DNA of 64,000 nucleotides from DATFVA01 sp963771705 (GTDB lineage: Bacteria; Bacteroidota; Ignavibacteria; Ignavibacteriales; Ignavibacteriaceae). The number at the start of each line of letters is the position of its first letter. The stretch's first letter is position 1. This document shows, piece by piece, positions 38,680 through 47,740 of this stretch. The DNA is taken from the NCBI GenBank assembly GCA_963771705.1, contig CAVYUP010000003.1, forward strand, positions 234,944 through 298,943. The letters run 5' to 3'. The position numbers were made by a program, and so were the translations under genes. Below the pieces are notes generated by a model that saw only the letters and a program-made list of their open reading frames with translations, did not search any database and had not been told where the DNA came from.

Positions 38680-39747
38680 ATGAGTTCAGATAGAGAACAA
38701 AAACTCAAAATAATAGAAGATGCAATAACGAGTATTGAAAGGACTTACGGTAAAGGTTCAATTATGAAACTCGGCGACGGCGTTATTAACCCGGTCGAGT
38801 CAATTCCTACAGGAGCCTTATCGCTCGATGTTGCCCTTGGAATCGGAGGTATCCCGCGCGGCAGGGTTACAGAGATTTACGGACCTGAATCAAGTGGTAA
38901 AACAACTCTCTGCCTTCATATTATTGCCGAGGCTCAGAAAACTGGGGGACTCGCGGCCTTCATTGATGCTGAACATGCTCTCGATGTTAATTATGCAAAA
39001 CGCCTTGGGGTTGATACGGCTAATCTTCTGATATCGCAGCCCGATTTCGGTGAGCAGGCCCTCGAAATTACTGATACACTCGTTAGAAGTAATGCTCTGG
39101 ATATTATAGTAATTGACTCGGTTGCAGCTCTCGTTCCTCGTTCGGAAATCGAGGGTGAAATGGGTGACGCTACTATGGCTGTGCAGGCACGACTAATGTC
39201 CCAGGCTCTTAGAAAGCTTACAGGAGCGATCTCAAAATCGAAAACAGCGGTCGTCTTCATAAACCAGCTCAGAAGTAAGATCGGTGTCATGTTCGGAAAT
39301 CCCGAAACCACCACAGGAGGTAATGCGCTTAAGTTTTATGCTTCTCTGCGTCTCGATATCAGGAGAATCGCCGCCATTAAAGATGGTACCGATGTTGTCG
39401 GCAACCGTACTAAAGTTAAAATAGTTAAGAGTAAGGTCGCCCCTCCATTTAAAGAGGTAGAGTTCGATATCCTCTATAATGAGGGAATTAGTAAATCGGG
39501 AGATCTTCTTGATTTGTCTACTAACCTTGGACTGGTGAAAAAGAGCGGTGCCTGGTTTACGTTTGATGAGGATAGGTTCCAGGGAAGGGAGCAGTTCAGA
39601 CAGAAACTGATTGAAGATAAGGAGATGTACAGCAAACTTGAAAATCAGGTGAAGGAAAAGCTGAATATGAAGCTTAACAAAGTTGAGGGGGAAACAGACA
39701 ACGGTAAGGAAAAAGCTTCCGGGAAAGAGAAAAAAGCGGCTAAATAA
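38680..39747 (+). CDS. recA: Recombinase RecA
   Basis: 355 residues. Walker A GPESSGKTT, Walker B LDIIVIDSVAAL, the MAW-type segment GALSLDVALGIGGIPRGR and loop L2 GNPETTTGGNALKFYASLRL are all present, with a Lys/Glu-rich C-terminal tail. It catalyses strand exchange and LexA-type cleavage. GGAGG lies six to eight bases before the ATG. recX follows after 3 bases. Confidence 0.98.
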   Translation: MSSDREQKLKIIEDAITSIERTYGKGSIMKLGDGVINPVESIPTGALSLDVALGIGGIPRGRVTEIYGPESSGKTTLCLHIIAEAQKTGGLAAFIDAEHALDVNYAKRLGVDTANLLISQPDFGEQALEITDTLVRSNALDIIVIDSVAALVPRSEIEGEMGDATMAVQARLMSQALRKLTGAISKSKTAVVFINQLRSKIGVMFGNPETTTGGNALKFYASLRLDIRRIAAIKDGTDVVGNRTKVKIVKSKVAPPFKEVEFDILYNEGISKSGDLLDLSTNLGLVKKSGAWFTFDEDRFQGREQFRQKLIEDKEMYSKLENQVKEKLNMKLNKVEGETDNGKEKASGKEKKAAK

Positions 39748-39750
39748 TAG

Positions 39751-40383
39751 ATGAAGATCGAAAGGGTAGTTAAGAAAGATGATGCGAATGTAATTGTCTA
39801 TCTCGACAACCAGGAAAAGCTCTTCCTCTCATACGAAGTATTCTTGCAAAACCGTCTTAAAAAAGATATGGAAATATCTGAAGACGGTTTTTCTTTTTTG
39901 GTCAGGGAGAATCGCAAGTATTTTATTAAGAAGAAAGCGTTTGATTATCTCGGAAGAAGACTTCATTCATATAATGAACTGAAGCTTAAACTACTGAGAA
40001 AAAAATATGATATGGACCTTATCTGCGAGGTTCTCGATCACCTTAAAGAAAAGAAATTCCTCGACGATTATGAATTCGGAAAACGGTATGCCGAGGAGAA
40101 GGTAAGACTTAAATCCTGGGGAAAAAATAAGATAAAATCAGAGCTGTTCAAAAAGGGTGTCCCTGCGTCAATAGTCGACCGGATAGTGAATGAGGAAGAC
40201 CTTTCATCTCTGGATAATGCTATGGGACTGGCTGAGAAAAAATTAAGGATTCTGTCATCAAGGAATTATGAAAAAAGGATCTTATCTTCCAAACTATATA
40301 ACTACCTTGCTTCAAAGGGCTATGAGTACGATGTAATACGTGAAGTCTTGAGAAAACTAATTGACAATGACGAAACTACTTAA
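39751..40383 (+). CDS. recX: RecX regulatory protein
   Basis: 210 residues of three-helix RecX repeats: AFDYLGRRLHSYNELKLKLL, VLDHLKEKKFLDDYEFGKRY and KNKIKSELFKKGVPASIV. RecX blocks RecA filament extension. It is translationally close to recA and overlaps the convergent Nudix gene by 8 bases. Confidence 0.9.
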   Translation: MKIERVVKKDDANVIVYLDNQEKLFLSYEVFLQNRLKKDMEISEDGFSFLVRENRKYFIKKKAFDYLGRRLHSYNELKLKLLRKKYDMDLICEVLDHLKEKKFLDDYEFGKRYAEEKVRLKSWGKNKIKSELFKKGVPASIVDRIVNEEDLSSLDNAMGLAEKKLRILSSRNYEKRILSSKLYNYLASKGYEYDVIREVLRKLIDNDETT

Positions 40384-40786
40384 GGCTGCTCAGCAGTACT
40401 GATATCAAACGCGGTACTTCCGCTATTGAAACTTTTGAAGATGCTTCCTCGGTACTGAACCACTTTCTCTTCCTGAAATCCTTTTCGGGATAGTCTTCCA
40501 GCATCTTAATTACCTCCATCGAAAACACTTTCATATGGGTAACACCAATGCCTTTCTTCACTTCTACTGTTCCCAGCTCAATGGTCTCGTTTGAGCCTAT
40601 TATACCGGCTTCCTCAAATGCTTCCTTCTTCGCTGATTCAAAAGGGGAAAGATTGAACTCAATATACCCTTTGGGTATTATCCACTTTTTTTTCTTAACG
40701 GAAGTTATTAAAAGGATTTCAATTACACCGTTATTCTTTCGGTAGGGAATTACTCCGGATTGTTTGAAATTGAATTCCAGTTTCAA
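40376..40786 (-). CDS. Nudix-fold protein with a degenerate Nudix box
   Basis: 136 residues, TTG start with GGAG upstream. The fold matches ADP-ribose/diadenosine polyphosphate type Nudix proteins (SGVIPYRKNNGVIEILLI, KKWIIPKGYIEF). In the Nudix box GX5EX7REUXEEXGU, the last part is intact (EAFEEAGI), but the first Glu position reads Leu and the Arg reads Lys. The metal-binding Glu pair is kept, so activity remains possible. Convergent with recX. Confidence 0.78.
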   Translation of the reverse strand: MKLEFNFKQSGVIPYRKNNGVIEILLITSVKKKKWIIPKGYIEFNLSPFESAKKEAFEEAGIIGSNETIELGTVEVKKGIGVTHMKVFSMEVIKMLEDYPEKDFRKRKWFSTEEASSKVSIAEVPRLISVLLSSLK

Positions 40787-40822
40787 CCTGATCTCTTCTC
40801 CTCTGAGTTGGAAAATGGATAA

Positions 40823-42067
40823 TTAAACCGGCATAACCTGGTTCTTTGCGATAACCACGATCCCGCTATCGGTAACTGTAAATTTCTTTTTGTCCCCTTC
40901 CAGATCAAAACCTATCTCATATCCTTCGGGAATATTTACGTTTTTATCTATTATCGCCCTGCGGATCCGCGCATGGCGGCCGATGTTGCAATTATTCATT
41001 ATAATCGAATCGGTAATGTACGTATAGCTGTTAACCTTTACATTTGGTCCTAGCAGCGATCTCTCAACAAGTCCTCCTGACACTATCGAGCCGTCGCATA
41101 TAAGCGAGTTCAGCGTCCTTCCCACACGTTCTCCTTCGTGTGAAACCGTTTTTGCCGGCGGGAACTGATACTGGTAGGTTCTCATCGGCCAGCTCTGGTC
41201 ATACATATTAAATTCAGGAGTAATGCTGATCAGATCCATACTTGCTTCAAAATAACTGTCAATAGTTCCTATATCCTTCCAGTAGGGTTTTTGTTTTTTA
41301 TTTTCATCATGGAAGGGATATGCCAGAACGTCTTTTTCACCCTTCACCAGGAAGGGGATTACATCATGTCCGAAGTCGTGATTCTTAATCTTTTTCTTTT
41401 CCATATCAATCAGGACTTCTCGGAGGATGTCCGCGTCAAAAACGTAAATGCCCATATTGATGAACGAAAAGCCTGGCTTATCAGGTATCTCAGGAGGGTT
41501 CGGCGGTTTTTCTATAAACGACTGAACATGATAGTTGCTGTCCACTCCTACAATACCAAACCTGTGCGCTTCATCTTTGGGCACGTCAATGCAGGCTATA
41601 GACATAGCCGCCTTCGTGTCTACGTGATACTGAAGCATCTTCAGGTAATCCATTTTGTAAATATGGTCTCCGCTTAAAACCAGTACCCACTTCGCTCTTT
41701 TTTCGGGAGAAAATAGATTCATGTTTTGATATATTGCGTTTGCGGTTCCCAGATACCAGTCGTTGTTAAGCTTTCGCTGCGGTGGAACGTTGTAAATGAA
41801 TTCGCCTAGTTCGGGATTAAAAATGCTCCACGCCTCATATAAATGCTGATTCAGTGAGTCTGATTTATACTGGGTAAGAACGTATATTCTCCTTAGTCCC
41901 GAGTTCAGACAGTTTGACAGAGCAAAATCTATTATCCGGTATTTTCCTCCGAATGGTACTGAAGGTTTGCTTCTTACCTGGGTTAAAGGATGCAGTCTTT
42001 CTCCCTGTCCTCCGGCCAGCAGCATGGTCACTGTGTCGCGAAGAATCGAAGATCCGGGAAATGTCAT
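40823..42067 (-). CDS. glgC: Glucose-1-phosphate adenylyltransferase
   Basis: 414 residues. N-terminal nucleotidyltransferase with LLAGGQGERLHPLTQVRSKP, WVLVLSGDHIYKMDY and FGIVGVD; C-terminal left-handed beta-helix (NCNIGRHARIRRAIIDKNVN) as in all GlgC enzymes. It makes ADP-glucose, the glycogen precursor. The regulatory arginines are not assigned by eye. No other glycogen gene is adjacent. Confidence 0.95.
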   Translation of the reverse strand: MTFPGSSILRDTVTMLLAGGQGERLHPLTQVRSKPSVPFGGKYRIIDFALSNCLNSGLRRIYVLTQYKSDSLNQHLYEAWSIFNPELGEFIYNVPPQRKLNNDWYLGTANAIYQNMNLFSPEKRAKWVLVLSGDHIYKMDYLKMLQYHVDTKAAMSIACIDVPKDEAHRFGIVGVDSNYHVQSFIEKPPNPPEIPDKPGFSFINMGIYVFDADILREVLIDMEKKKIKNHDFGHDVIPFLVKGEKDVLAYPFHDENKKQKPYWKDIGTIDSYFEASMDLISITPEFNMYDQSWPMRTYQYQFPPAKTVSHEGERVGRTLNSLICDGSIVSGGLVERSLLGPNVKVNSYTYITDSIIMNNCNIGRHARIRRAIIDKNVNIPEGYEIGFDLEGDKKKFTVTDSGIVVIAKNQVMPV

Positions 42068-42181
42068 ATATTAGAGGCCCTCATATTTTAGAATGTATTG
42101 TCATTTAATATATCCAATTATGATTTGATTGGCAATTATAGAAATTGTTAATTTTATTTACGGTTAAATAAATTACTAATT

Positions 42182-43957
42182 ATGTTAGACAAGTCACTTT
42201 CATTAGCTGCTGTAAATATTTCTCAAATAAACAGATCGGGAACTATGAACAGACGGACAAAAATTATCTCCGGAATTCTCTTTGCCGCCTTCTTTGCCGT
42301 CGGCTGGTATTTCGGACTTTCACCTATTCAGCAAAATATAAATTCGTCCCTTCATAGTGCCGCTCAGATAAAAAATAAACTGTTTACTCCTCCGCCTGTA
42401 TCCGTTCCTTCGGGATATATTTCTGATGCTCAGTACAAGCTCGACGTTCTCCACTATGATATAAATCTTGATCTCTACCCTGAAGACCAGCTTCTGAAGG
42501 GAGACGTTATCATAAAAGCAGTTTTGAAAGATAAGAACCTTAAAGAGATAGACCTTAATCTCTACGATAATCTGAAGATCTCTTCTCTCCTTGTGGATGG
42601 AAAACCAGCAAAGTATGAAAATGAGGATACACAACTCAAAATCGAAGCTGATCCGGCTTCGCTTCTTGACACTTTCAATATTGAAATTAAGTATGAAGGT
42701 AAACCTGAAAGAAGGGGACTCGGCTCTTTCAGCTTCGGAAAGAAATACGGACACTGGATAGTATACAACTTAAGTGAACCCAACTATGCCTCAACCTGGT
42801 TCCCCTGCAACGATCTTCCTTCAGATAAAGCATTTCTAGATATGTCCATTACTAATGATACTACCTATATTTCCGCCTCTAACGGCATCTTAACCGCTAA
42901 GACAACAGAAGGCTCAAGGAGAACCTATCACTGGAAAACTCTGTACCCAATCTCCACTTATCTTATTTGTCTCTATTCTTCTGTCTATAGTACCTTTACA
43001 GATAGCTACGTTTCACAGGATCGCCAGGATACCATGCCTGTTCAATATTATGCTTTCCCTGAAGACCTCGAAAACGCGAAGATTGATTACAGCGGCCATC
43101 CGGAAATGATCGATTTCTTCGCTAAGAAATTCGGGGAGTACCCTTTTCTTAAAGAGAAATACGGCGTGGCTGAATTCCTCTGGCAGATGGGCGCTATGGA
43201 GCATCAGACTTTAACGGGAATCGGTTCCAACTTCGTAAGCGGCAGAAGATTTTTCACCGATGTCTACGTCCACGAACTTGCCCATCAGTGGTTCGGTGAT
43301 GCTGTGGGTCCTGCCTCCTGGAAAGATATCTGGCTGAATGAAGGATTTGCCACTTATTGTGAAGCTCTTTATACAGAACACCTCGCGGGAGCAAAAGCTC
43401 TCCGTTCTTCCATGATGAGTAAATTTGATGAGAGTTTTTCGGGAACGCTCTATAATCCGGGCGAGGATCTCTTCAGTTCCCTCGTCTATGATAAAGGAGC
43501 CTGGGTGCTGCATATGCTCAGGTGGCAGATAGGGGATGATGCCTTTTTCAGAACTCTCCGTAATTATTATCAGAAGTACAAATATAAAAATGCCTCAACC
43601 GATGATTTCAAGGAAGTATGTGAAGAAACATCAGGTGAAAACCTGGATCATTTCTTCAGACAGTGGGTTTTTGTCGGAAATAATATTCCGAGGGTAGATT
43701 ATAACTGGGAGTCAGAAAGTGATTCCGGAAAATATAAGGTCGCTCTCAGACTAGAACAAACTGAAAAAGGCTATAATGATTACGATCTGCCTATCGAATT
43801 CTTGTTTAAATCGGAAACAGGGTATACAAAGGTTGAAAAGGTCAGGCTCCGGGAACTCAGCGCAAAGTACAGCTTTTCGCTCGATTTTGCCCCCATAGAG
43901 GTGATCCCCGATCCCGATAATCATCTCCTGGTCTATTTCAAACTGAATAGTAAATAA
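42182..43957 (+). CDS. M1-family zinc aminopeptidase, membrane-anchored
   Basis: 591 residues. An N-terminal hydrophobic segment (IISGILFAAFFAVGWYFGL) looks like an uncleaved anchor. A gluzincin domain carries HELAHQWFGDAVG and the third ligand in WLNEGFATYCEAL (HEXXH-X18-E); the exopeptidase motif GAMEHQTLTG replaces the common GAMEN. Met22 (MNRRTKI, 42245) is an alternative start. It lacks the long ERAP-like C-terminal domain, as in short bacterial M1 enzymes. Probably periplasmic peptide trimming. Confidence 0.88.
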   Translation: MLDKSLSLAAVNISQINRSGTMNRRTKIISGILFAAFFAVGWYFGLSPIQQNINSSLHSAAQIKNKLFTPPPVSVPSGYISDAQYKLDVLHYDINLDLYPEDQLLKGDVIIKAVLKDKNLKEIDLNLYDNLKISSLLVDGKPAKYENEDTQLKIEADPASLLDTFNIEIKYEGKPERRGLGSFSFGKKYGHWIVYNLSEPNYASTWFPCNDLPSDKAFLDMSITNDTTYISASNGILTAKTTEGSRRTYHWKTLYPISTYLICLYSSVYSTFTDSYVSQDRQDTMPVQYYAFPEDLENAKIDYSGHPEMIDFFAKKFGEYPFLKEKYGVAEFLWQMGAMEHQTLTGIGSNFVSGRRFFTDVYVHELAHQWFGDAVGPASWKDIWLNEGFATYCEALYTEHLAGAKALRSSMMSKFDESFSGTLYNPGEDLFSSLVYDKGAWVLHMLRWQIGDDAFFRTLRNYYQKYKYKNASTDDFKEVCEETSGENLDHFFRQWVFVGNNIPRVDYNWESESDSGKYKVALRLEQTEKGYNDYDLPIEFLFKSETGYTKVEKVRLRELSAKYSFSLDFAPIEVIPDPDNHLLVYFKLNSK

Positions 43958-44345
43958 TTCTCAGGTCCACTTAAAATCTCTTAATATCTTAGTTTCTCAT
44001 CTCCGGGCCTCATTTAAGGAATCGTCTCATCCTTCCCAAATCCCTTATTTTACACCTCATTTTGCCTCAATCCCCCCCATTTTTACTTATGAATGCATAA
44101 GCCTTCATTTTTTTAATTTCCCTTTCAAGCGTATTTTCAACGTATTTTCAACGTATTCAGAACGTTTTCAGAACGTATTCAGAACGTATTCAGAACGTTT
44201 TCAGAACGTTTTCAGATGCTTTTTAGCTCATACTTAGGATTACGTCGAGACTCTCTGATTTTCTTGCTTCCATTCTGATCCCGGGGTGCCTAAATTTGGT
44301 TTTTACTTTCAGGGTGTCATTCATTAAATTTATAAACAACCATTT
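43958..44345. other. 388-bp gene-free region holding a tandem repeat array
   Basis: No open frame with a ribosome-binding site was seen on either strand. A C/T-rich plus strand follows the aminopeptidase stop, then an 11-bp tandem array (listed separately), then about 130 bases leading to lpxH. Confidence 0.6.
44130..44216. repeat. Eight-copy 11-bp tandem repeat
   Basis: Consecutive units of CGTATTTTCAA (two), CGTATTCAGAA (three) and CGTTTTCAGAA (two), then a last unit one base short. Where units end GAA and begin CGTTTTC the junction is GAACGTTTTC, containing the AACGTT palindrome. The period equals about one DNA helical turn, and the array lies in a gene-free gap. Confidence 0.9.
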
Positions 44346-45081
44346 TTGAGTTTAGTGAAAGATTCATACCTATTCATATCTGATATCCACCTCGGTCTGC
44401 GGTCCAGGGAAATAGAGAATAAAAAAGAACGGCTGCTGGTTCGCTTTCTTGAATTTGCGAAAAGTGAGGCGGCAGAACTATTTATTGTCGGTGATCTGTT
44501 CGATTACTGGTTCGAGTATAAAAGAGTGTATCAGAAAGGTTATTTCAGAACATTAACCGCATTGCAGGATTTAACAGAAGTGGGAATAAAAGTTCATTAT
44601 TTTATCGGCAATCACGATTTTATGCACGGTGACTTCTTCGAAAAGGAGATCGGCGCAGCTTATGTACGAGGATCCGATCGAAAGAGTGCTGGATGGAAAA
44701 AAGTTTTTTATCGGCCACGGCGACGGACTCGTAAAGAATGATATGGGATACAACATACTTAAGAAAATTATGCGGAACAAAACGCTGCAGGCCTTGTATT
44801 CATGGGTTCATCCTGATATAGGTATCTCAATTGCCAGCGGCACTAGTAAAACGAGCCGTGAATATACTTCAAAAAAGAATTATGGCGAGATCGACGGTTT
44901 GTATGACGCCGCCTGCAGGAAGATAGATCAAGGTTTTGATTATGTTATATTCGGACACCTGCACGAAAGACAGTTTGAAAAATATAAAGACGGAACTTAC
45001 ATTAACCTGGGCTCCTGGCTGGATGCCCCATGTTATGGAATATACCGCAACGGCAAATTTGAAATTGTAGACTGGAAATAA
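44346..45081 (+). pseudogene. lpxH: UDP-2,3-diacylglucosamine diphosphatase, split by one frameshift
   Basis: The two halves lie in different frames. First (TTG 44346, or GTG 44355): FISDIHLGLR, GDLFDYWFEY, GNHDFMHGDFFEKEIGA. Second, from about 44660: MYEDPIERVLDGKKFFIGHG, then GHLHERQFEKYKDGTYINLG. Together they make a complete calcineurin-like LpxH enzyme of about 244 residues, which cleaves UDP-diacylglucosamine to lipid X for lipid A. Removing one base in GCAGCTTATG (about 44656-44665) restores the frame. LpxH is normally essential, so a sequencing or assembly indel is a serious possibility; the coding sequence on both sides is undamaged. Confidence 0.85.
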
Positions 45082-45084
45082 AAG

Positions 45085-47367
45085 ATGGCAAAAAAAAAGA
45101 TTTCAGATTCTGATATGAAAAAGTATTTCAGCGATCCGAAATACCGGAATAAGAAAAGAAAGAAAAATCCTAATGCTCAGCGCAATAAAATGATTGCCGG
45201 CGGCATTATACTGGTTTTCTTCCTTTCTTTTGCGGTCTATATATTCAGCGGACTCCCTTCGCTGGAAGAACTGGAAAACCCCCGGCCTGTTCTTGCCAGC
45301 AAGGTATATTCTGTTGATGGTGATGTGCTCGGACAATTCTTTATAGAAAACAGAGTAGAAACCGATATCGACAGCATTCCTAAACCTCTTATCGAAGCAT
45401 TAATAGCTACCGAAGACAGACGGTTTTATGATCATTGGGGTGTCGACTTATCCCGATTCGCCAAAGCGATGGTTAAAAATGTCTTTACGTTTTCCCGTGA
45501 AGGCGCCAGTACAATTACCCAGCAGCTGGCAAAAAACCTCTACAAGCTGAAAAGCAGGAATGAGAACATCTTTGAAACCGGCGTAAGGAAAATAAGAGAA
45601 TGGATCACTGCTATTCAGATTGAAAAGACATATACAAAAAACGAAATTCTCGAGCTGTATCTCAATGTTTCATATTTCGGCAAGGGTGCCTATGGTATTG
45701 AATCAGCGGCCCAGGAATATTTCGGAAAAGATGCTTCTGAACTGACAATTCCTGAATCTGCCCTATTTGTGGCGCTCCTTAAATCTTCTGCTAATTACGA
45801 TCCGGTTTCCCACTATGACAATGCCCTTGCCAGGAGGAATCTTGTTATGGCTAACATGGTCGATGTCGGTTATCTCGGTGAAGAAAAGTATCAGGAATTA
45901 AAACAGCAGCCTATCGTCCTTACTACTGAAAGGGTGGGAGGTGTTAAATCTATAGCTCCTCATTTTATGGAGTATATACGCCAGCAGATGATGGCTATGG
46001 CTAATAAATACGGATACGATCTCTACCGCGATGGTCTCAATATCTACACTACCATCGATATGAGAATGCAGAAAATAGCCAACAAAGCTTGTGAAGAACA
46101 CCTGTCGGAGTACCAGAAGCTGTTCGATAAAAACTGGAGCTGGAGTAAAAATAAGAGCCTTCTTGCCAGTCTGCTCGACCGGGCAATTAAAGACTCCCCC
46201 GAATACAAGAAAGGAACCTCAAAAGAACAGAAAGCTTCAATCTATAACAGGATGAAGAACCGTGAAACTTTTGTGGATTCGGTAAAAAAAGATGCCTCAA
46301 AAATCCAGGTAGGTTTCGTTGTAATTGATCCTTCCAACGGTCAGATCAGGGCGATGGTAGGAGGACAAAATCAGAATTTCGGCCGCGGGTTAAACCACGT
46401 TACAGGTATAAAAAGGCAGCCGGGTTCCGCCTTTAAGCCGTTCGTATACACCACAGCAATAGATAACGGTTATTTCCCGGCGTATACTCTGCTTAATCAG
46501 AAATTTGATTATAAAGGCTGGTCTCCGTCAAATGCGGGGGATGAATACGGCGGCTATATGACCCTGCGTGAAGCCCTGGCTCATTCTGTAAACGTCATTG
46601 CCGGAAGAATGACAATAAGCGATATCGCTCCCCCTGCTCAGGTAGTTAAGTTTGCCCATAAAATGGGAATTAAATCTGATATAAGTCCCTACCCCTCCAT
46701 AGCGCTCGGTACCTCCGAAGTATCGCCGCTGGAACTCACATCCGCGTATGGTACGCTTGCAAACAAAGGCGTGCATGTAGAACCAATTTCAATCCTGAGA
46801 ATTGAAGACCATAACGGAATTTTAATAGATGAATTCGCTCCTGAATATACAGAAGCAATTTCACCTCAGACGGCCTCAATAGTAACCGATATGATGCAGG
46901 ACGTTGTTAATTACGGCACCGGAGCTGGACTAAGAAGATATTTCCAGTACCCTGCCGCAGGCAAAACCGGTACAACGCAGGATTACGCCGATGCATGGTT
47001 TGTAGGTTTTACTCCAAAACTTGCGGCCGGTGTTTGGGTAGGATTTGATGATCATAGAGTAAAGTTTACCAACTGGTACGGACAGGGAGCAAAAGCGGCG
47101 CTGCCCATCTGGGGCATATTTATGGAAGGAGTATATAAAAAGCTGAACCTTCCGCTGCAGTACTTTGAACTTGCCCCTGGTGTTGTCTCAATGGAATTCT
47201 GTAAAACCACCATGGATCTTGGTGATACCAGGCTGGCAACATCAAGCTGTCCCGAAGTTTACACCGATATCATCAACCAGAAGAACCTCCCCCCCAACTG
47301 TGAAATACACTCAGGCGGCGGTAAAATCAAAAAGGAAGAAGACAAAAGAGGGGACACCGGCTGGTAA
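45085..47367 (+). CDS. Class A penicillin-binding protein (PBP1A-type)
   Basis: 760 residues. A basic cytoplasmic tail and one membrane helix (IAGGIILVFFLSFAVYIF), then a GT51 transglycosylase domain (LIATEDRRFYDHWGVD, SREGASTITQQLAKNLYKLK, EILELYLNVSYFG) and a transpeptidase domain with the nucleophile in PGSAFKPFVYTT, SVN, and KTGTT. It polymerises and cross-links peptidoglycan. It follows lpxH after 3 bases. Length and domain order are normal. Confidence 0.95.
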   Translation: MAKKKISDSDMKKYFSDPKYRNKKRKKNPNAQRNKMIAGGIILVFFLSFAVYIFSGLPSLEELENPRPVLASKVYSVDGDVLGQFFIENRVETDIDSIPKPLIEALIATEDRRFYDHWGVDLSRFAKAMVKNVFTFSREGASTITQQLAKNLYKLKSRNENIFETGVRKIREWITAIQIEKTYTKNEILELYLNVSYFGKGAYGIESAAQEYFGKDASELTIPESALFVALLKSSANYDPVSHYDNALARRNLVMANMVDVGYLGEEKYQELKQQPIVLTTERVGGVKSIAPHFMEYIRQQMMAMANKYGYDLYRDGLNIYTTIDMRMQKIANKACEEHLSEYQKLFDKNWSWSKNKSLLASLLDRAIKDSPEYKKGTSKEQKASIYNRMKNRETFVDSVKKDASKIQVGFVVIDPSNGQIRAMVGGQNQNFGRGLNHVTGIKRQPGSAFKPFVYTTAIDNGYFPAYTLLNQKFDYKGWSPSNAGDEYGGYMTLREALAHSVNVIAGRMTISDIAPPAQVVKFAHKMGIKSDISPYPSIALGTSEVSPLELTSAYGTLANKGVHVEPISILRIEDHNGILIDEFAPEYTEAISPQTASIVTDMMQDVVNYGTGAGLRRYFQYPAAGKTGTTQDYADAWFVGFTPKLAAGVWVGFDDHRVKFTNWYGQGAKAALPIWGIFMEGVYKKLNLPLQYFELAPGVVSMEFCKTTMDLGDTRLATSSCPEVYTDIINQKNLPPNCEIHSGGGKIKKEEDKRGDTGW

Positions 47368-47424
47368 AGGAAAAAGTTAAAAGAGTTAGGAAAAATTATA
47401 GCTAAATTGTAAATTTGATACCCG

Positions 47425-47452
47425 AATTAAGAATTATTCATTCTTAATTTTT
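47425..47452 (+). terminator. AT-only hairpin terminator after PBP1A
   Basis: Stem AATTAAGAAT / ATTCTTAATT with a five-base loop, followed by T residues, 58 bases past the stop. All-AT stems are weak, so confidence is moderate. Confidence 0.5.
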
Positions 47453-47485
47453 AATTGTTCATTGTTAATTGATCTTCGATCTTTT

Positions 47486-47569
47486 GCCCGAATGGCGGAA
47501 TTGGTAGACGCGCTAGGTTCAGGGTCTAGTGGGAGTACTCCCGTACAGGTTCGAGTCCTGCTTCGGGCA
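47486..47569 (+). tRNA. tRNA-Leu (anticodon CAG), probable integration site
   Basis: Acceptor arms GCCCGAA / TTCGGGC, D-loop with GG, anticodon CAG in GGTTCAGGGTCT, a long variable arm (GTGGGAGTACTCCC) as expected for class II, and T-loop GGTTCGAGTCC. CCA is not encoded. A tyrosine recombinase gene starts 172 bases downstream, so the 3' end of this gene is the likely attachment site. Confidence 0.96.
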
Positions 47570-47584
47570 CAAGGCAAAAGCATT

Positions 47585-47620
47585 AAAGCTGCGAATTTAT
47601 TTAAGTTTGCAGCTTTTTTT
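47585..47620 (+). terminator. Rho-independent terminator after tRNA-Leu
   Basis: Stem AAAGCTGC / GCAGCTTT with an AT-rich loop, then a run of T. AAGCTGCGAA from its left arm recurs at 47652-47661, 66 bases on. Confidence 0.8.
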
Positions 47621-47683
47621 GTTTATTCCCATTTCTATATGCTTATCTAAGAAGCTGCGAAGATAGTAAAAGAGTACACCTCA

Positions 47684-47707
47684 ACTATACAAAATACTAT
47701 ACAAAAT
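47684..47707. repeat. Tandem 12-bp repeat before the integrase gene
   Basis: Two adjacent copies of ACTATACAAAAT (47684-47695, 47696-47707), then TTTATAGT, whose ATAGT mirrors the ACTAT half. The position between tRNA-Leu and the integrase start fits recombinase arm-type sites or a promoter operator. Confidence 0.6.
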
Positions 47708-47740
47708 TTTATAGTGATTTGCTTCGAAAGGAGTAGATCA

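Noticed and set aside
40376..40383. Overlap of recX and the Nudix gene as a regulatory device
   Set aside because: An 8-base convergent overlap is common in compact genomes and shows no extra signal.
44130..44216. CRISPR array
   Set aside because: Units are 11 bp with no spacers, and no cas genes are in the window.
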